Below, piece by piece: positions 55,343 to 64,000 of a stretch of DNA of 64,000 nucleotides. The stretch lies in NCBI GenBank assembly GCA_963825255.1, contig CAWGSF010000003.1:186001-250000 (forward strand), in the 5' to 3' direction. The first letter of the stretch is position 1. Each line of letters begins with the position of its first letter. Source of the DNA: JAIBJN01 sp963825255. Its GTDB lineage: Bacteria; Actinomycetota; Thermoleophilia; Gaiellales; Gaiellaceae. The notes under the pieces are model-generated. The model was not told where the DNA came from. It made no database searches and saw nothing but the letters and a program-made list of their open reading frames with translations. Position numbers and translations under genes: made by a program.

Positions 55343-57653
55343 TCAGCCCTCGCGCACGGAGATCCTCGCGCCGTCGGTCTCGATCGTCACGCGCCCGTCC
55401 TCGTCGGTGCGGTACACCGCCAGGCCCGGAACGTCTTCGAGGACGGCCATCGTCGCCGGTGTCGGATGGCCGTAGTCGTTCTCGCTGCCGACGGAGACGA
55501 CGGCGATCCGGGGTCGGAGGAGCTCCAGCAGATCGCGCAGTCGGGGATCGTCCGAGCCGTGGTGCGCGACCTTGAGGATCTCGACCGGAGGCGGATGGAT
55601 CGGCACGGTCACGGCGCCCTCGGCGTCGGCCGTGAGCAGGGCGTCCACCGTGCCGTAGGAGGCAAGCAGGACGATCGCCGAGTCGTTGGGGTTGCCGCCG
55701 GCGGGCGGATCTTCGTCGGGCCAGAGCACGCGGAGGCGCAGTGCCCCGATCCGGTACTCGCTGCCTGCGCGCGCGGTGAGAACGGGCACGCCTCGCTCAC
55801 GGGCCGCTGCGAGCGCCCTCGTCTCGTCCTCGCTCTGGGCGGGGATGCGCGGATCGATGACCGCCTCGACGGAGATCCGCTCGAGGACGTCCGCGGCCCC
55901 GCCGACGTGGTCGCGCTCCGGATGAGTGAGGACGAGGGCGGCCAGCCGGTCGACGCCGAGCCCCTCGAGCTGGTCGGCCACGTCCGCTTCCGGCGGCCCC
56001 TCGTCCACGAGCACGGCTCCCTCGGGCACCTGAAGGAGGATCGCGTCACCCTGCCCGACGTCCAGTACCGTGAGGCGGAGGCCGGTCGGAGAAGGCGCGG
56101 GCCCCGACGGAACGCTCCGCCACGCGACGACGAGCGCGAGCGCCACGCCCACCGCCACGGCGGTCCGTCGGAACCCCGGGCTCCGCGCGCGAACGACGAA
56201 CGCGCCGAGGGCGAGCGCTCCTCCGACCAGGCCCACGGCCGCGGTAGACGTCGCCTGCGCATGGGGCAGGCCTCCGACGGTGCGCGCGCAGAAGGCCAGG
56301 TAGGCGGCGAGCCAGCCGTCGGCCCAGGCGATCGCCGCTGCAACCTCCGGAAGGAACGGATGGAGCGTCGCCGCCGCCAGGGCGAGGCCGAGGAGCGGGG
56401 CGACGACCGGCGCGGCCAGCGCGTTGGCGAGGATCGCGTAGAGCGGGATCGCGCCGAAGTCGACGAAGAGAATCGGCGCGGTTGCGACGCCGCAGGCGAG
56501 CGACACGGCAAGGACCGCGGTCAACCACCGCGGCACCGGGTAGCCGTCGAGCGCCCGCTCGATCCGCGGGACGAGCACGAAGATGGACGCCACGGCGGCG
56601 AACGAGAGCTGGAACCCGGGGTCGAGGAGACCGTACGGATTCCAGGCGAGCAGCACGGCCGCGCCCGCGAGGAGGAAGTACCAGCGATCGCGGGGCCGGG
56701 AGGCCAGCCACGCGAGGGACGCGAGCGCGCCGGCCACGCCGGCGCGAACGACCGAGGGCTGCCATCCGACCGCGAGCACGTACGCGGCGATCGCGAGGAG
56801 CGCGCCGGCCTCGCCCACCCGGCGAGGAAGGCCGAGGGTCCAGGCGAGCAGGATCGCCCCCGCCACGACGTAGGCGACGTTCTGGCCCGAGACGGCCAGG
56901 AGGTGGTAGAGGCCGGACGCCCGGAAGCTGTCGCGGAGATCCCTCTCGAGCCCGCCGTCCTCGCCGAGCACGACGCCGGCGAGGACCGCCCGACGCTCCC
57001 CCTCCGGGGCGGCCGCCAGCGACCGGAGGACGCCCGCGCGGAGCCGATCGGCGACGGCGCCGAGACCGCCGCGGCGGCCGACAACCCGGTACGTGTCCGC
57101 GCGGAGCACGACGTGGATTCCCTGGCGGCGGAGGTACCCCGCCTCGTCGAACCCGCCGTCCTCGTCCGGCCCTCTCGGGCGGGCGACGCTCGCGACCAGC
57201 TCGAGCACAGCGCCTTGCGGCGGAGCGCGACCCCGAGGAAGATCGAGCTGCGCCCGCTCGACCACCTTCGCCCGTCCGAAGCGGAGGACTCGAACGGGGA
57301 CTCGCGTCGCGAACTCGCTGGTCCGGCTCGGGCCGATGACCTCGGCGCGGACGAGTGCCGCCCGCCCGATCTCGTCCTCGAGCACGCTCCGGTCGAGGGC
57401 CGCGAGGCGCACGCTTCCCCACCAGATCCCGGCGATGGCAAGCGCGGCCGCGAGGAGCGCCACCCGACTCCCTGCCGCCGGCACCGCGGCGAGGCCGAGC
57501 GCGCCGGCCGCCGACCGCGAGGATGACCTCGGGCGAGCGCACGACAAGGGACGCCGCCAACCCCGCGCACAGGGCGCCGGCGAGGAGATGGGCGGGCGGA
57601 ACCCGCTCCGAGAGAGCGAGAGCGCGGGCACGCAGCGACGCGCCGGCGCTCAC
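55343..57653 (-). CDS. comEC: DNA uptake channel ComEC (one frameshift)
   Basis: Inner-membrane channel for single-stranded DNA uptake. 769 residues after removing one inserted G near 57510 (length 3n+1). N-terminal helices and an OB-fold, then the competence domain (FRASGLYHLLAVSGQNVAYV) with about 10 membrane segments, and a C-terminal metallo-beta-lactamase domain: VLDVGQGDAILLQVP, LTHPERDHVGGA, LLTADAEG and VAHHGSDD. The GTG start overlaps the comEA stop (GTGA). Confidence 0.92.
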
Positions 57654-58261
57654 AGGTCGACGAGGGGAAGCAGTTGCTCGAGACGTGCCGGCCCGATGCC
57701 GGAGACGGCGTCCAACTCCTCGACCGACCGGAAGGCGCCGTTCTCGGTGCGGTAGTCGAGGATGCGCTGGGCGGTGACCGGCCCGACTCCGGGCAGGGTG
57801 TCGAGCTCCTCGAGGCTCGCCGAGTTCAGATGAACCTTGCCAGGTGGCGCCCCGAGCGCGGAGCCCGGGGCTCCGGTCGTGCCCCCGGCGGCCGCCACCG
57901 CATCTCCCTTCGCCGGGACGACGACCTGCTGGCCGTCGGCCACGGGCGCGGCGAGGTTGAGGAGCTCGAGCGCCGCCTTCGGCCTCGGGCCACCGGCCTC
58001 CGTGAGGGCATCGTCGACCCGGCTGCCCTCCGGGAGGCGGTAGAGGCCCGGCCGCGCGACCGCCCCGACGACGTGGACGAGCACCTCCCGAACGGGAGGC
58101 TCCTTGGTCTGCAAGCGCATCGCGGGCCCGCTCGGCTCGACGCTCGCCGCCGACCGCGTCTGGGCGCTCCCGAGGGCGAAGCGTCCGGCCAGAACGAGGA
58201 CGGCGAGCAGGACGACGACGTACGCGAGCGCGCGGCCGCGGGAGATGCTGGGCATGCGCAT
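57650..58261 (-). CDS. comEA: Competence DNA receptor ComEA
   Basis: Membrane-anchored double-stranded DNA-binding protein. 203 residues: one N-terminal helix (ALAYVVVLLAVLVLAGRF), an SLBB domain (VLVHVVGAVARPGLYRL...GSRVDDALTEAGG), a Gly/Ala linker and a C-terminal helix-hairpin-helix pair (HLNSASLEELDTLPGVGPV and VEELDAVSGIGPARLEQL). A second ATG two codons later is an alternative start. First gene of comEA-comEC-holA. Confidence 0.94.
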   Translation of the reverse strand: MRMPSISRGRALAYVVVLLAVLVLAGRFALGSAQTRSAASVEPSGPAMRLQTKEPPVREVLVHVVGAVARPGLYRLPEGSRVDDALTEAGGPRPKAALELLNLAAPVADGQQVVVPAKGDAVAAAGGTTGAPGSALGAPPGKVHLNSASLEELDTLPGVGPVTAQRILDYRTENGAFRSVEELDAVSGIGPARLEQLLPLVDL

Positions 58262-58283
58262 GTCACCGATGGTCGGGTCGAAA

Positions 58284-58313
58284 TGCGCGCGGGTGGCGCG
58301 CGGAACGTGCCGA
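58284..58313 (+). repeat. Partial copy of dispersed repeat (copy D, GC box only)
   Basis: GCGCGGGTGGCGCGC followed by GAACGTGCCG matches the box next to copy B at 44466-44491 almost exactly. It lies in the 80-base gap between marP and comEA. Confidence 0.45.
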
Positions 58314-58340
58314 AAGTGCGTCGGCGACGTGCCGGTTCGG

Positions 58341-59477
58341 CTAGTCGACGATGCAGGGCCCGGGCGCGACCTCGCGGAGAGGGCCGCCGGCCGCGCGCAT
58401 CACGAGGTCGACCGGGACGGCGTAGCCGCCGTCGCCGTCGCGCGTGCCGCCGAAGATCATCGCGATCACGTCTCCGCCGCGGTCGACGACCGGCCCCCCG
58501 CTCTCGCCGGGCTGGACCGTCCCGCGCAACGGAACGACCACGCGCGGGCGCAGCAGCCGCCGCCCGTACGCGTCCGGGGAGAAGACCGTGCGGGCGTGGC
58601 CGGCGCTCCCCGCCGTCGCGGTCAGCGGCCCGTTGCGGGGATAGCCGAGGAAGGCGACCGGCCGGGGAAGGTCGGGGCTCGTGTCCACGGAGAGCACCGG
58701 GATGTCGAGCCCCGGGACCCGGAGGAGCGCGATGTCGTTCGTCGCGTCCACGTAGACGGGCTGCGCGGGGAGCGTCTGTCCGTTCGGAGCGAGGACGTGC
58801 GTCCCGCGCTGGCCGGCGAGGACGTGGGCGTTGGTCGCGACGAGGCCCTGCCGGACGACCCAGCCGGAGCCCTGTGTACCGACGTCGCACGCCGTCCCCT
58901 GGATCTTGACGACGGACCCGGAGGCGCTCTTCGCGCCCGGGCTCTGGAGGACGCTCGGATCCGGCGGCGGCAGGCTCTCCTCGACCCCGGGGAGGAGCGG
59001 GAGCGGGTCGAAGCGGTTGAGCGCCTGGAGGACGGAATCCGGGGGGACGGCGCCGAGCAGCCTGGGCAGGAGCGCCGACTGGCGAACCTCGGAACGGAGC
59101 CCCAGCGCGGGCTGGTGGAGCGCGAGGACGGCGACGAGCCAGCCGAGCGCGAGCCCGATGAGGCCGCCGAGGAGGACCCCGCCGAGCCGGTCGGCGACCG
59201 AGAGCGCGGGCCGCGCGTAGAGGAAGCGGCGTACGGGGCGCCCGAGCGCGCCGGTGAGCATGCCGAGCAGCGCGGCGCCCACGAGGGCGCCGAGCAGCCC
59301 GGCGATCGGGAGCCACGCCGAGTTCTGGTCGAGGAGGTACGGGGCCACGATCGACCCGATGAGGGCTCCGAGCGCCAGGCCGCCGAGCGAGAGGGCCTGC
59401 GCGGCGAGGCCGCGCTGGGCGCCGAGGATCGCGAAGGCGACGATCCCGAGCAGGAGGAGAACGTCGGCGACGTTCAC
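58341..59477 (-). CDS. MarP-type membrane serine protease (CvpA domain + trypsin domain)
   Basis: 378 residues. The N-terminal CvpA-like domain (1-165) has four membrane segments (VADVLLLLGIVAFAILGAQRG and following). The periplasmic trypsin-like domain has its triad at ATNAHVLAGQ (His), DATNDIALLRV (Asp) and VQPGESGGPVVDRGG (Ser), plus a Cys pair as in MarP. In mycobacteria MarP processes peptidoglycan hydrolases under acid and oxidative stress; the same role here is inference. Start GTG, 7 bases after TACCCT. Confidence 0.9.
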   Translation of the reverse strand: MNVADVLLLLGIVAFAILGAQRGLAAQALSLGGLALGALIGSIVAPYLLDQNSAWLPIAGLLGALVGAALLGMLTGALGRPVRRFLYARPALSVADRLGGVLLGGLIGLALGWLVAVLALHQPALGLRSEVRQSALLPRLLGAVPPDSVLQALNRFDPLPLLPGVEESLPPPDPSVLQSPGAKSASGSVVKIQGTACDVGTQGSGWVVRQGLVATNAHVLAGQRGTHVLAPNGQTLPAQPVYVDATNDIALLRVPGLDIPVLSVDTSPDLPRPVAFLGYPRNGPLTATAGSAGHARTVFSPDAYGRRLLRPRVVVPLRGTVQPGESGGPVVDRGGDVIAMIFGGTRDGDGGYAVPVDLVMRAAGGPLREVAPGPCIVD

Positions 59478-59484
59478 GCGGACA

Positions 59485-59490
59485 AGGGTA
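59485..59490 (-). promoter_or_regulatory. Candidate -10 box TACCCT for marP-type gene
   Basis: TACCCT on the minus strand, 7 bases before the GTG start; leaderless transcript expected. Confidence 0.45.
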
Positions 59491-59511
59491 CGGACCCGGT
59501 GTGACCGCGGG

Positions 59512-61965
59512 CTAGACGACGAGGTTGACGAGCTTGCCCGGGACGACGATCTCCTTTCGGATCTCCTTGCCGTCCACATGCGCGCGCACCCGCGGCAGCT
59601 CCTTCGCGCGCGCGACGAGCTCGGGCTCGGAGAGCGCGACGGGCACCTCGACCTTGTCGCGCACCTTGCCGTTCACCTGGACGACGAGCTCGAACGTCTC
59701 CCGCTCGAGCAGAGCCGGGTCCGCCTGAGGCCACGGGTCCTCCCACAGGCGAGCGTGCCCGAGCCGCTCCCACAGCTCCTCGGCGACGTGCGGCGCGTAC
59801 GGCTGGACGAGCCGCACCGCGGTCTCCGTCGCGAAGCGCACCTCCCCGCTCCGCTCCGGGTCGTCCCTGGCGAGGTAGACGTCGTTGACGAGCTCGATGA
59901 CGGCCGCGATGGGCGTGTTGAACTGGAACCGGCGCATGATGTCGTCCGAGACCTTGGCGATCGCCTCGTGGCTCCGCCGGACGAGCGGCGCGTCCGCAGG
60001 CACTTCGACCTCGCCCCGCTCCGCGACCTCGAGGCCCAGCCGCCAGAGACGTCCGAGGAACCTGGCCATGCCCTCGATCCCCGTGTCCTGCCACTCGATG
60101 TCGTCCTCGGCAGGCCCCATGTAGAGGATGTAGAGGCGCACCGCGTCCGCGCCGTAGCGGGCGATCATCTCGTCCGGCGAGATGACGTTGCCCTTCGCCT
60201 TGGACATCTTCGCGCCGAGGTAGTGGATCATCCCCTGCGTGAAGAGGCGCAGGAACGGCTCCCGGAAGCCGAGCAGCCCGAGGTCGTTCAAGGCCTTCAC
60301 GAAGAAGCGCGCGTAGAGCAGGTGCAGGATCGCGTGCTCGACCCCGCCGATGTACTGGTTGACGGGAAGCCAGTAGTTCGCGACCGCCGGGTCCCAGGGC
60401 GCCTCGTCGTTGTGGGCGTCCGTGTAGCGGATGAAGTACCAGGACGAGTCGACGAACGTGTCCATCGTGTCGGTCTCCCGCCGCGCCTCCCCGCCGCAGC
60501 GCGGGCAGCTCGTCCGCACCCAGTCCTCGGCGGCCGCGAGCGGGGAACGCCCCTTGGGGAGGTACTCCTCGACCTCGGGGAGCAGCACGGGCAGGTCCTC
60601 CTCGGGGACCGGCACGATGCCGCACTCGTCGCAGTAGACGATCGGGATCGGGCAGCCCCAGTACCGCTGGCGCGAGAGCAGCCAGTCACGCAGGCGGTAG
60701 CCGACCGCCGGGTGGCCGAGGCCGCGCGATTCGAGCCAGTCGACGATCGCCGCCTTCGCCTCGGCGCTCGACATCCCCGAGAACTGCCCGGACTCGACGA
60801 GGCGCTCATCCTCGGAGTGACCTACATAGGCGGCCCCCTCCTCGACCTCGCCGTCCGCGGGCACGACGACGAGCCTCACGGGCAGACCGTGCTCGTTCGC
60901 GAACTCGAAGTCCCGCTCGTCGTGTGCGGGGACGGCCATGATCGCGCCCGTCCCGTACTCCATGAGCACGTAGTCGGCAACCCAGATCGGCAGCCGCTCG
61001 TCGTTCACGGGGTTGACGACGTACCGGCCCGTGAACACCCCTTCCTTGGCCTTCTCGGGGTCGGCGCGCTCGGCGACCGGCCGGCCCGCGGCGTGCCGCA
61101 CGTACTCCGCGACCTCCCGCTCGACCTCGGTTCCGCGGACGAGGTCGGGGACGAGCGGATGCTCGGGCGCGAGCACGAAGAACGTGGCGCCGAAGAGGGT
61201 GTCCGGCCGCGTCGTGAAGACCGGCAGGTCCGTCTCGGGCTCCTCGACGCGGAAGACGACCTCGGCCCCCTCCGAGCGGCCGATCCAGTTCCGCTGCATC
61301 GTCAGCACGTGCTCGGGCCAGGACTCGAGGAGGGCCATCTCCTCGAGGAGCGCGTCCGCGTAGTCGGTGATGCGGAAGAACCACTGCTCGAGGCTCTTCG
61401 CCTCGACCTCCGCCCCGCAGCGCTCGCAGTGGCCGTCGATCACCTGCTCGTTGGCGAGGACGGTCTGGTCGACCGGGCACCAGTTGACCAACGCCTCCTT
61501 CCGGTAGGCGAGGCCCGCCGCGAAGAGCCTGAGGAAGATCCACTGCGTCCAGCGGTAGTAGGAGGGCTCGTGGCTCGAGACCTCGCGGTCCCAGTCGATC
61601 GCCCACCCCATGCGGTGCATCTGCTCGCGGATCGCGGCGATGTTCCGCTCGGTGACGACGCGCGGATGGCCGCCCTCCCGGATGGCCGCGTTCTCGGCGG
61701 GGAGCCCGAAGGCGTCGTAGCCCATCGGGCGCAGGACCTCGAAGCCCATGCGACGCCGGACGTGCGCGAGCACGTCCCCGAGCGTGTAGTTCTTCACGTG
61801 CCCCATGTGGAGCTCGCCCGACGGGTACGGGAGCATCTCGAGGACGTAGGTGTGCGAGGCGTCGGCCCGCCCGGGCTCGGCCGGGTTGGGGACGCGGAAC
61901 GCCTGCTCGCGGCGCCACGCCTCCTGCCACTTCAGCTCGATTGTCTCGGCGTCGTATCGCTCCAT
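59512..61965 (-). CDS. leuS: Leucyl-tRNA synthetase
   Basis: Class Ia synthetase charging tRNA-Leu. 817 residues: LPYPSGELHMGHVKNYTLGD (HIGH motif), zinc-like cysteines NWCPVDQTVLANEQ..CERCG, CP1 editing domain with TTRPDTLFGATF and GTGAIMAVPAHDERD, FVDSSWYFIRY, KMSKAKGNVISPDE (KMSKS variant) and an anticodon-binding C-terminus. GGAG lies 7 bases before the ATG. The leader contains a terminator-like hairpin and a tiny ORF. Confidence 0.97.
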   Translation of the reverse strand: MERYDAETIELKWQEAWRREQAFRVPNPAEPGRADASHTYVLEMLPYPSGELHMGHVKNYTLGDVLAHVRRRMGFEVLRPMGYDAFGLPAENAAIREGGHPRVVTERNIAAIREQMHRMGWAIDWDREVSSHEPSYYRWTQWIFLRLFAAGLAYRKEALVNWCPVDQTVLANEQVIDGHCERCGAEVEAKSLEQWFFRITDYADALLEEMALLESWPEHVLTMQRNWIGRSEGAEVVFRVEEPETDLPVFTTRPDTLFGATFFVLAPEHPLVPDLVRGTEVEREVAEYVRHAAGRPVAERADPEKAKEGVFTGRYVVNPVNDERLPIWVADYVLMEYGTGAIMAVPAHDERDFEFANEHGLPVRLVVVPADGEVEEGAAYVGHSEDERLVESGQFSGMSSAEAKAAIVDWLESRGLGHPAVGYRLRDWLLSRQRYWGCPIPIVYCDECGIVPVPEEDLPVLLPEVEEYLPKGRSPLAAAEDWVRTSCPRCGGEARRETDTMDTFVDSSWYFIRYTDAHNDEAPWDPAVANYWLPVNQYIGGVEHAILHLLYARFFVKALNDLGLLGFREPFLRLFTQGMIHYLGAKMSKAKGNVISPDEMIARYGADAVRLYILYMGPAEDDIEWQDTGIEGMARFLGRLWRLGLEVAERGEVEVPADAPLVRRSHEAIAKVSDDIMRRFQFNTPIAAVIELVNDVYLARDDPERSGEVRFATETAVRLVQPYAPHVAEELWERLGHARLWEDPWPQADPALLERETFELVVQVNGKVRDKVEVPVALSEPELVARAKELPRVRAHVDGKEIRKEIVVPGKLVNLVV

Positions 61966-61982
61966 CGCACGCTCCGGATACG

Positions 61983-62086
61983 AAAAGGCCTCTCGTACGA
62001 GAGGCCGCTCGGGAGCCGTCGGCCGGCGAGGCCGCCTCGCTCCCTGGCTCAGGTGAGGATGAACGTCATTCCGGCCACGAAGTCTA
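61983..62086 (-). promoter_or_regulatory. leuS leader: leuS leader: promoter, 6-codon uORF and terminator-like hairpin
   Basis: In minus-strand order: -10 TAGACT (62081-62086); a small ORF MTFILT (62049-62069) starting about 12 bases later; a GC-rich region with GGGAGC...GCTCCC pairing; then the perfect 20-base palindrome GGCCTCTCGTACGAGAGGCC (61987-62006) followed by TTTT, 17 bases before the leuS ATG. This has the architecture of a transcription attenuator. There is no T-box sequence (GGGTGG-ACCGCG), so this is not an obvious T-box. Confidence 0.6.
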
Positions 62087-62195
62087 GCGGCGGAGCCGGA
62101 GCCTGCCGGGCGCGGTCATACCCCCTTCGGGGCATGTGGCGCCCGCGGCTACGGCCTATCGTCGGCCCAGTGGGCCCACTTCCCCAGGAGGGACG

Positions 62196-62600
62196 ATGAG
62201 AAGGATCTCGCTCGCGCTCGCGGTCTGCGCGCTCGTGGTCGCGGCCGCCCCCGGCGTCGCGGGAGCGAAGACGCTGTCCCAGCGCGTCAATGCGCTCGAG
62301 GCGAAGTTGAGCTGCCTCAAGCGGACCGCGATGTCGACGTACGTCGGCTACGCCTGGTACGAGAGCGACGGCAGCGTCCACATCGTCGGCGACCCGTCCA
62401 CCGACCTCGGCACCTTCGCCGCCGGCTTCGGCCAGGCCTTCATGGACACGGCCCCGCCCGACCACTGGGTCGTCGTCGTGAAGAACACGGCCGGCTGCCG
62501 CTCGAAGTTCGGGATCGCCACGAACCCGTACGGGGCGCGGCCGGTCCTCCAGCGCGCCCTCGCGCGCGCACACATGCTTCGCCTGTCGCGCGTCGAGTAA
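62196..62600 (+). CDS. Small secreted protein, unknown function
   Basis: 134 residues with a clear signal peptide (RRISLALAVCALVVAAAPGVAGA, cleavage near 24) and a mature domain beginning KTLSQRVNALEAKLSCLKRT, then a beta-rich part (STYVGYAWYESDGSVHIVG) with two cysteines. Family not recognised. AGGAGGG lies 4 bases before the ATG at 62196, which rules out the longer upstream frame. Divergent from leuS. Confidence 0.72.
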   Translation: MRRISLALAVCALVVAAAPGVAGAKTLSQRVNALEAKLSCLKRTAMSTYVGYAWYESDGSVHIVGDPSTDLGTFAAGFGQAFMDTAPPDHWVVVVKNTAGCRSKFGIATNPYGARPVLQRALARAHMLRLSRVE

Positions 62601-62625
62601 CAGCGCCCGCTGTCAGAATCGACGT

Positions 62626-63459
62626 GTGGTCTCGACGTACTCGATCGTCGCCTGTGACCTCGAGGCACGCGAATGGGGCGTCGCCGTCCAGTCGAAGTTC
62701 CTGGCGGTGGGCGCGGGGGTGCCCGCCGCCGAGCCGGAGGTCGGCGCCGTCGCCACGCAGGCCTGGGCGAACATGAGGTACGGGCCCGACGGCCTCGCCC
62801 TCCTCCGCGAGCGCTACAGCGCCGAGGAGGTCGTGGCGAGGCTCGTCGGCGCCGACGACGGGCGCGACCACCGCCAGCTCGGAGTCGTGGACGGGCAGGG
62901 GCGAGCGGCGACGTTCACGGGCTCCGACTGCCTCGAGTGGGCCGGGGGGACGACCGGCCCGGGGTACGCGGCCCAGGGCAACATCCTCGTCTCGGGCGAG
63001 ACCGTGGACGCGCTGGCGCGGACGTTCGAAGGCTCGACCGGCCGGCCGCTCGCGGAGCGGCTGATCGCCTGTCTCCGCGCCGCCCAGACAGCGGGAGGCG
63101 ACCGGCGGGGACAGCAGTCCGCCGCGCTTCTCGTCGTCCGCAAGGACGGTGGCTACGGCGGGACGAGCGACGCGGTCGTCGACCTGCGCGTCGACGACCA
63201 TCCGCGCCCGATCGAGGAGCTCGAGCGGCTGTACGCGCTCCACGACCTTCTCTTCGGCGAGACGCCCGAGGACGAGTGGCTCGCGGTTGACGCGGAGCTC
63301 GCCGCCGAGATCCGCGAGCGACTCGCCGCCCTCGGGTACGGAGACGCCGACCTCGAGGCGGCCCTGTCGCGGTGGGCCGGGGCCGAGAACTTCGAGGAGC
63401 GCGTCCGCGGCGCAGACCGCATCGACCCCGTCGTGCTCGACCAGCTCCGCGGCCCCTAG
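62626..63459 (+). CDS. DUF1028 family protein (Ntn-hydrolase-like)
   Basis: 277 residues of the DUF1028 family: TYSIVACDLEAREWGVAVQS, ATQAWANMRYGPDGLALL, DGQGRAATFTGSDCLEWAG, AAQGNILVSGETVDAL and a QSAALLVVR segment, with a C-terminal extension (LERLYALHDLLFG). The fold resembles Ntn hydrolases, but the activity is unproven. GTG start at 62626; CAGAAT lies 6 bases upstream. A strong inverted repeat follows the stop. Confidence 0.88.
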   Translation: MVSTYSIVACDLEAREWGVAVQSKFLAVGAGVPAAEPEVGAVATQAWANMRYGPDGLALLRERYSAEEVVARLVGADDGRDHRQLGVVDGQGRAATFTGSDCLEWAGGTTGPGYAAQGNILVSGETVDALARTFEGSTGRPLAERLIACLRAAQTAGGDRRGQQSAALLVVRKDGGYGGTSDAVVDLRVDDHPRPIEELERLYALHDLLFGETPEDEWLAVDAELAAEIRERLAALGYGDADLEAALSRWAGAENFEERVRGADRIDPVVLDQLRGP

Positions 63460-63463
63460 ACGG

Positions 63464-63495
63464 CCCTGAAGCCCGGCGGGCGCCGGGCTTCAGGG
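63464..63495. terminator. Strong hairpin between convergent genes
   Basis: CCCTGAAGCCCGGC-GGGC-GCCGGGCTTCAGGG: a perfect 14-bp stem with a 4-base loop, 4 bases after the DUF1028 stop and 21 bases before the stop of the opposing gene. Bidirectional; no U-tract. Confidence 0.75.
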
Positions 63496-63516
63496 GTGCG
63501 GATCGGGCGAGTCGGG

Positions 63517-64000
63517 CTAGCTGGCCGCGACCGGCTCCGTCGGAGCGGGGGCGGGGGCGCCCGAGGCCACCCGCAGCGCGCCGCCGACGGCGAGGATGAT
63601 GAAGCCCACGCCGCTCAGGAAAAGCGCGATTCCCACGACGATGCCGAAGAGGGCGAGCCGCTCGGCCATGTAGGCCATGTTGAGCGCGGTCGAGAGGGCC
63701 GTCTCGGTCACCCACGTGTTCCGGGCGCCGTTGGAGACCGGGTTGCCCTGCTCGTCCTTGAGAGCCGCGGCCTCGTCGCTCGTGCCGGCCGGGTTCTCGG
63801 GGTCGTCAGCCGCGACGAAGCGACCCATCTGCGCGTACGTCAGGCCACCCGAGGACTCGAGGGCGTGGATGCGCATGTACTGCGCGAAACAGCGGGCGTC
63901 CGAGCCGTTCTCGATCGGCTGGTCGGCGACGTCGCAGGACGGGATGACGGCGACGTCGGCGATGCCGGCCTCCTGCACGGCCGTCTCCGTGTCGGCCGGG
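63517..64000 (-). CDS. Membrane protein of unknown function, N-terminus cut by window edge
   Basis: The frame is open to the right edge (at least 160 residues), so a GTG at 63978 need not be the start. The visible part has an extracytoplasmic stretch with two cysteines (PSCDVADQP, DARCFAQYMRIHALESSG), then MAYMAERLALFGIVVGIALF and GVGFIILAVGGAL forming one or two membrane helices, and an Ala/Pro tail. No family recognised. Confidence 0.6.
   Translation of the reverse strand, partial: PADTETAVQEAGIADVAVIPSCDVADQPIENGSDARCFAQYMRIHALESSGGLTYAQMGRFVAADDPENPAGTSDEAAALKDEQGNPVSNGARNTWVTETALSTALNMAYMAERLALFGIVVGIALFLSGVGFIILAVGGALRVASGAPAPAPTEPVAAS

Noticed and set aside
61983..62086. T-box riboswitch upstream of leuS
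   Set aside because: No GGGTGG-ACCGCG core or specifier stem found; leader is only about 100 bases.

Overview
The window is a 64 kb piece of a very GC-rich bacterial chromosome. Coding density is very high, and many neighbouring genes overlap by 1 to 4 bases (ATGA, GTGA or TGATG). Gene content and style point to the phylum Actinomycetota, probably a deep-branching class such as Thermoleophilia: a four-domain S1 protein, a MarP-type CvpA/trypsin protease, a pyrophosphate-type phosphofructokinase, a Cheo-type LexA box, and -10 boxes placed directly in front of start codons. The class-level placement is inference. Almost everything is housekeeping. I see no CRISPR array, prophage, complete insertion sequence, biosynthetic gene cluster or obvious defence island.

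Layout. 1-6.5 kb (minus strand): an FmdB-type zinc ribbon, family-4 uracil-DNA glycosylase, the t6A/ribosome-modification set tsaE-tsaB-rimI-tsaD, and a secreted subtilase cut by the left edge. A 170-bp imperfect palindrome that looks like a MITE sits between udg and tsaE. 6.5-8.9 kb (plus): DUF2520/Rossmann protein, panC and panB, a pantothenate operon. 8.9-19.6 kb: membrane proteins, a CPA2 antiporter, uvrA under a LexA box, an aromatic amino acid lyase homologue without the MIO serine, a PH-domain protein, a YibE/F protein, a metallophosphoesterase and a secreted EEP-family protein. 19.8-28.5 kb: uvrB, a lytic transglycosylase, coaE, rpsA, a beta-propeller-like lipid-facing protein, a GNAT enzyme and polA. 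28.7-34.1 kb: a complete branched-chain amino acid ABC operon livKHMGF with a recognisable promoter, operator-like dyad and intra-operon hairpin. 34.2-39.6 kb: tRNA-Leu(CAA), pfkA, a degenerate TrpC-like protein, and deoC with two aldehyde dehydrogenase genes. 39.6-54 kb (minus): M3-like peptidase, then two long housekeeping operons, phoH-ybeY-dgkA/pap2-cdd-era and murJ-lepA-hemW-hrcA-dnaJ-prmA-mtaB-HIT-yqeY. 54-64 kb: rpsT, holA-comEC-comEA, marP, leuS with an attenuator-like leader, a small secreted protein, a DUF1028 protein, and a membrane protein cut by the right edge.

Many genes between about 21.7 and 37.5 kb, plus holA and comEC, are interrupted by single-base frameshifts. They include essential genes (rpsA) and core repair or replication genes (polA, uvrB). 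For most of them the gene length is 3n+1, so one inserted base each explains the break. I read these as sequence errors rather than true pseudogenes and give the span of the intact gene. No stretch longer than 300 bases is without a gene.

The items most worth a second look are the MIO-less lyase homologue, the MITE-like palindrome at the udg stop codon, the leuS leader, the liv promoter/operator, a dispersed intergenic repeat, a recurrent start-proximal -10 box suggesting widespread leaderless transcription, and several homologues that have lost catalytic residues (TrpC-like, half-length ALDH).
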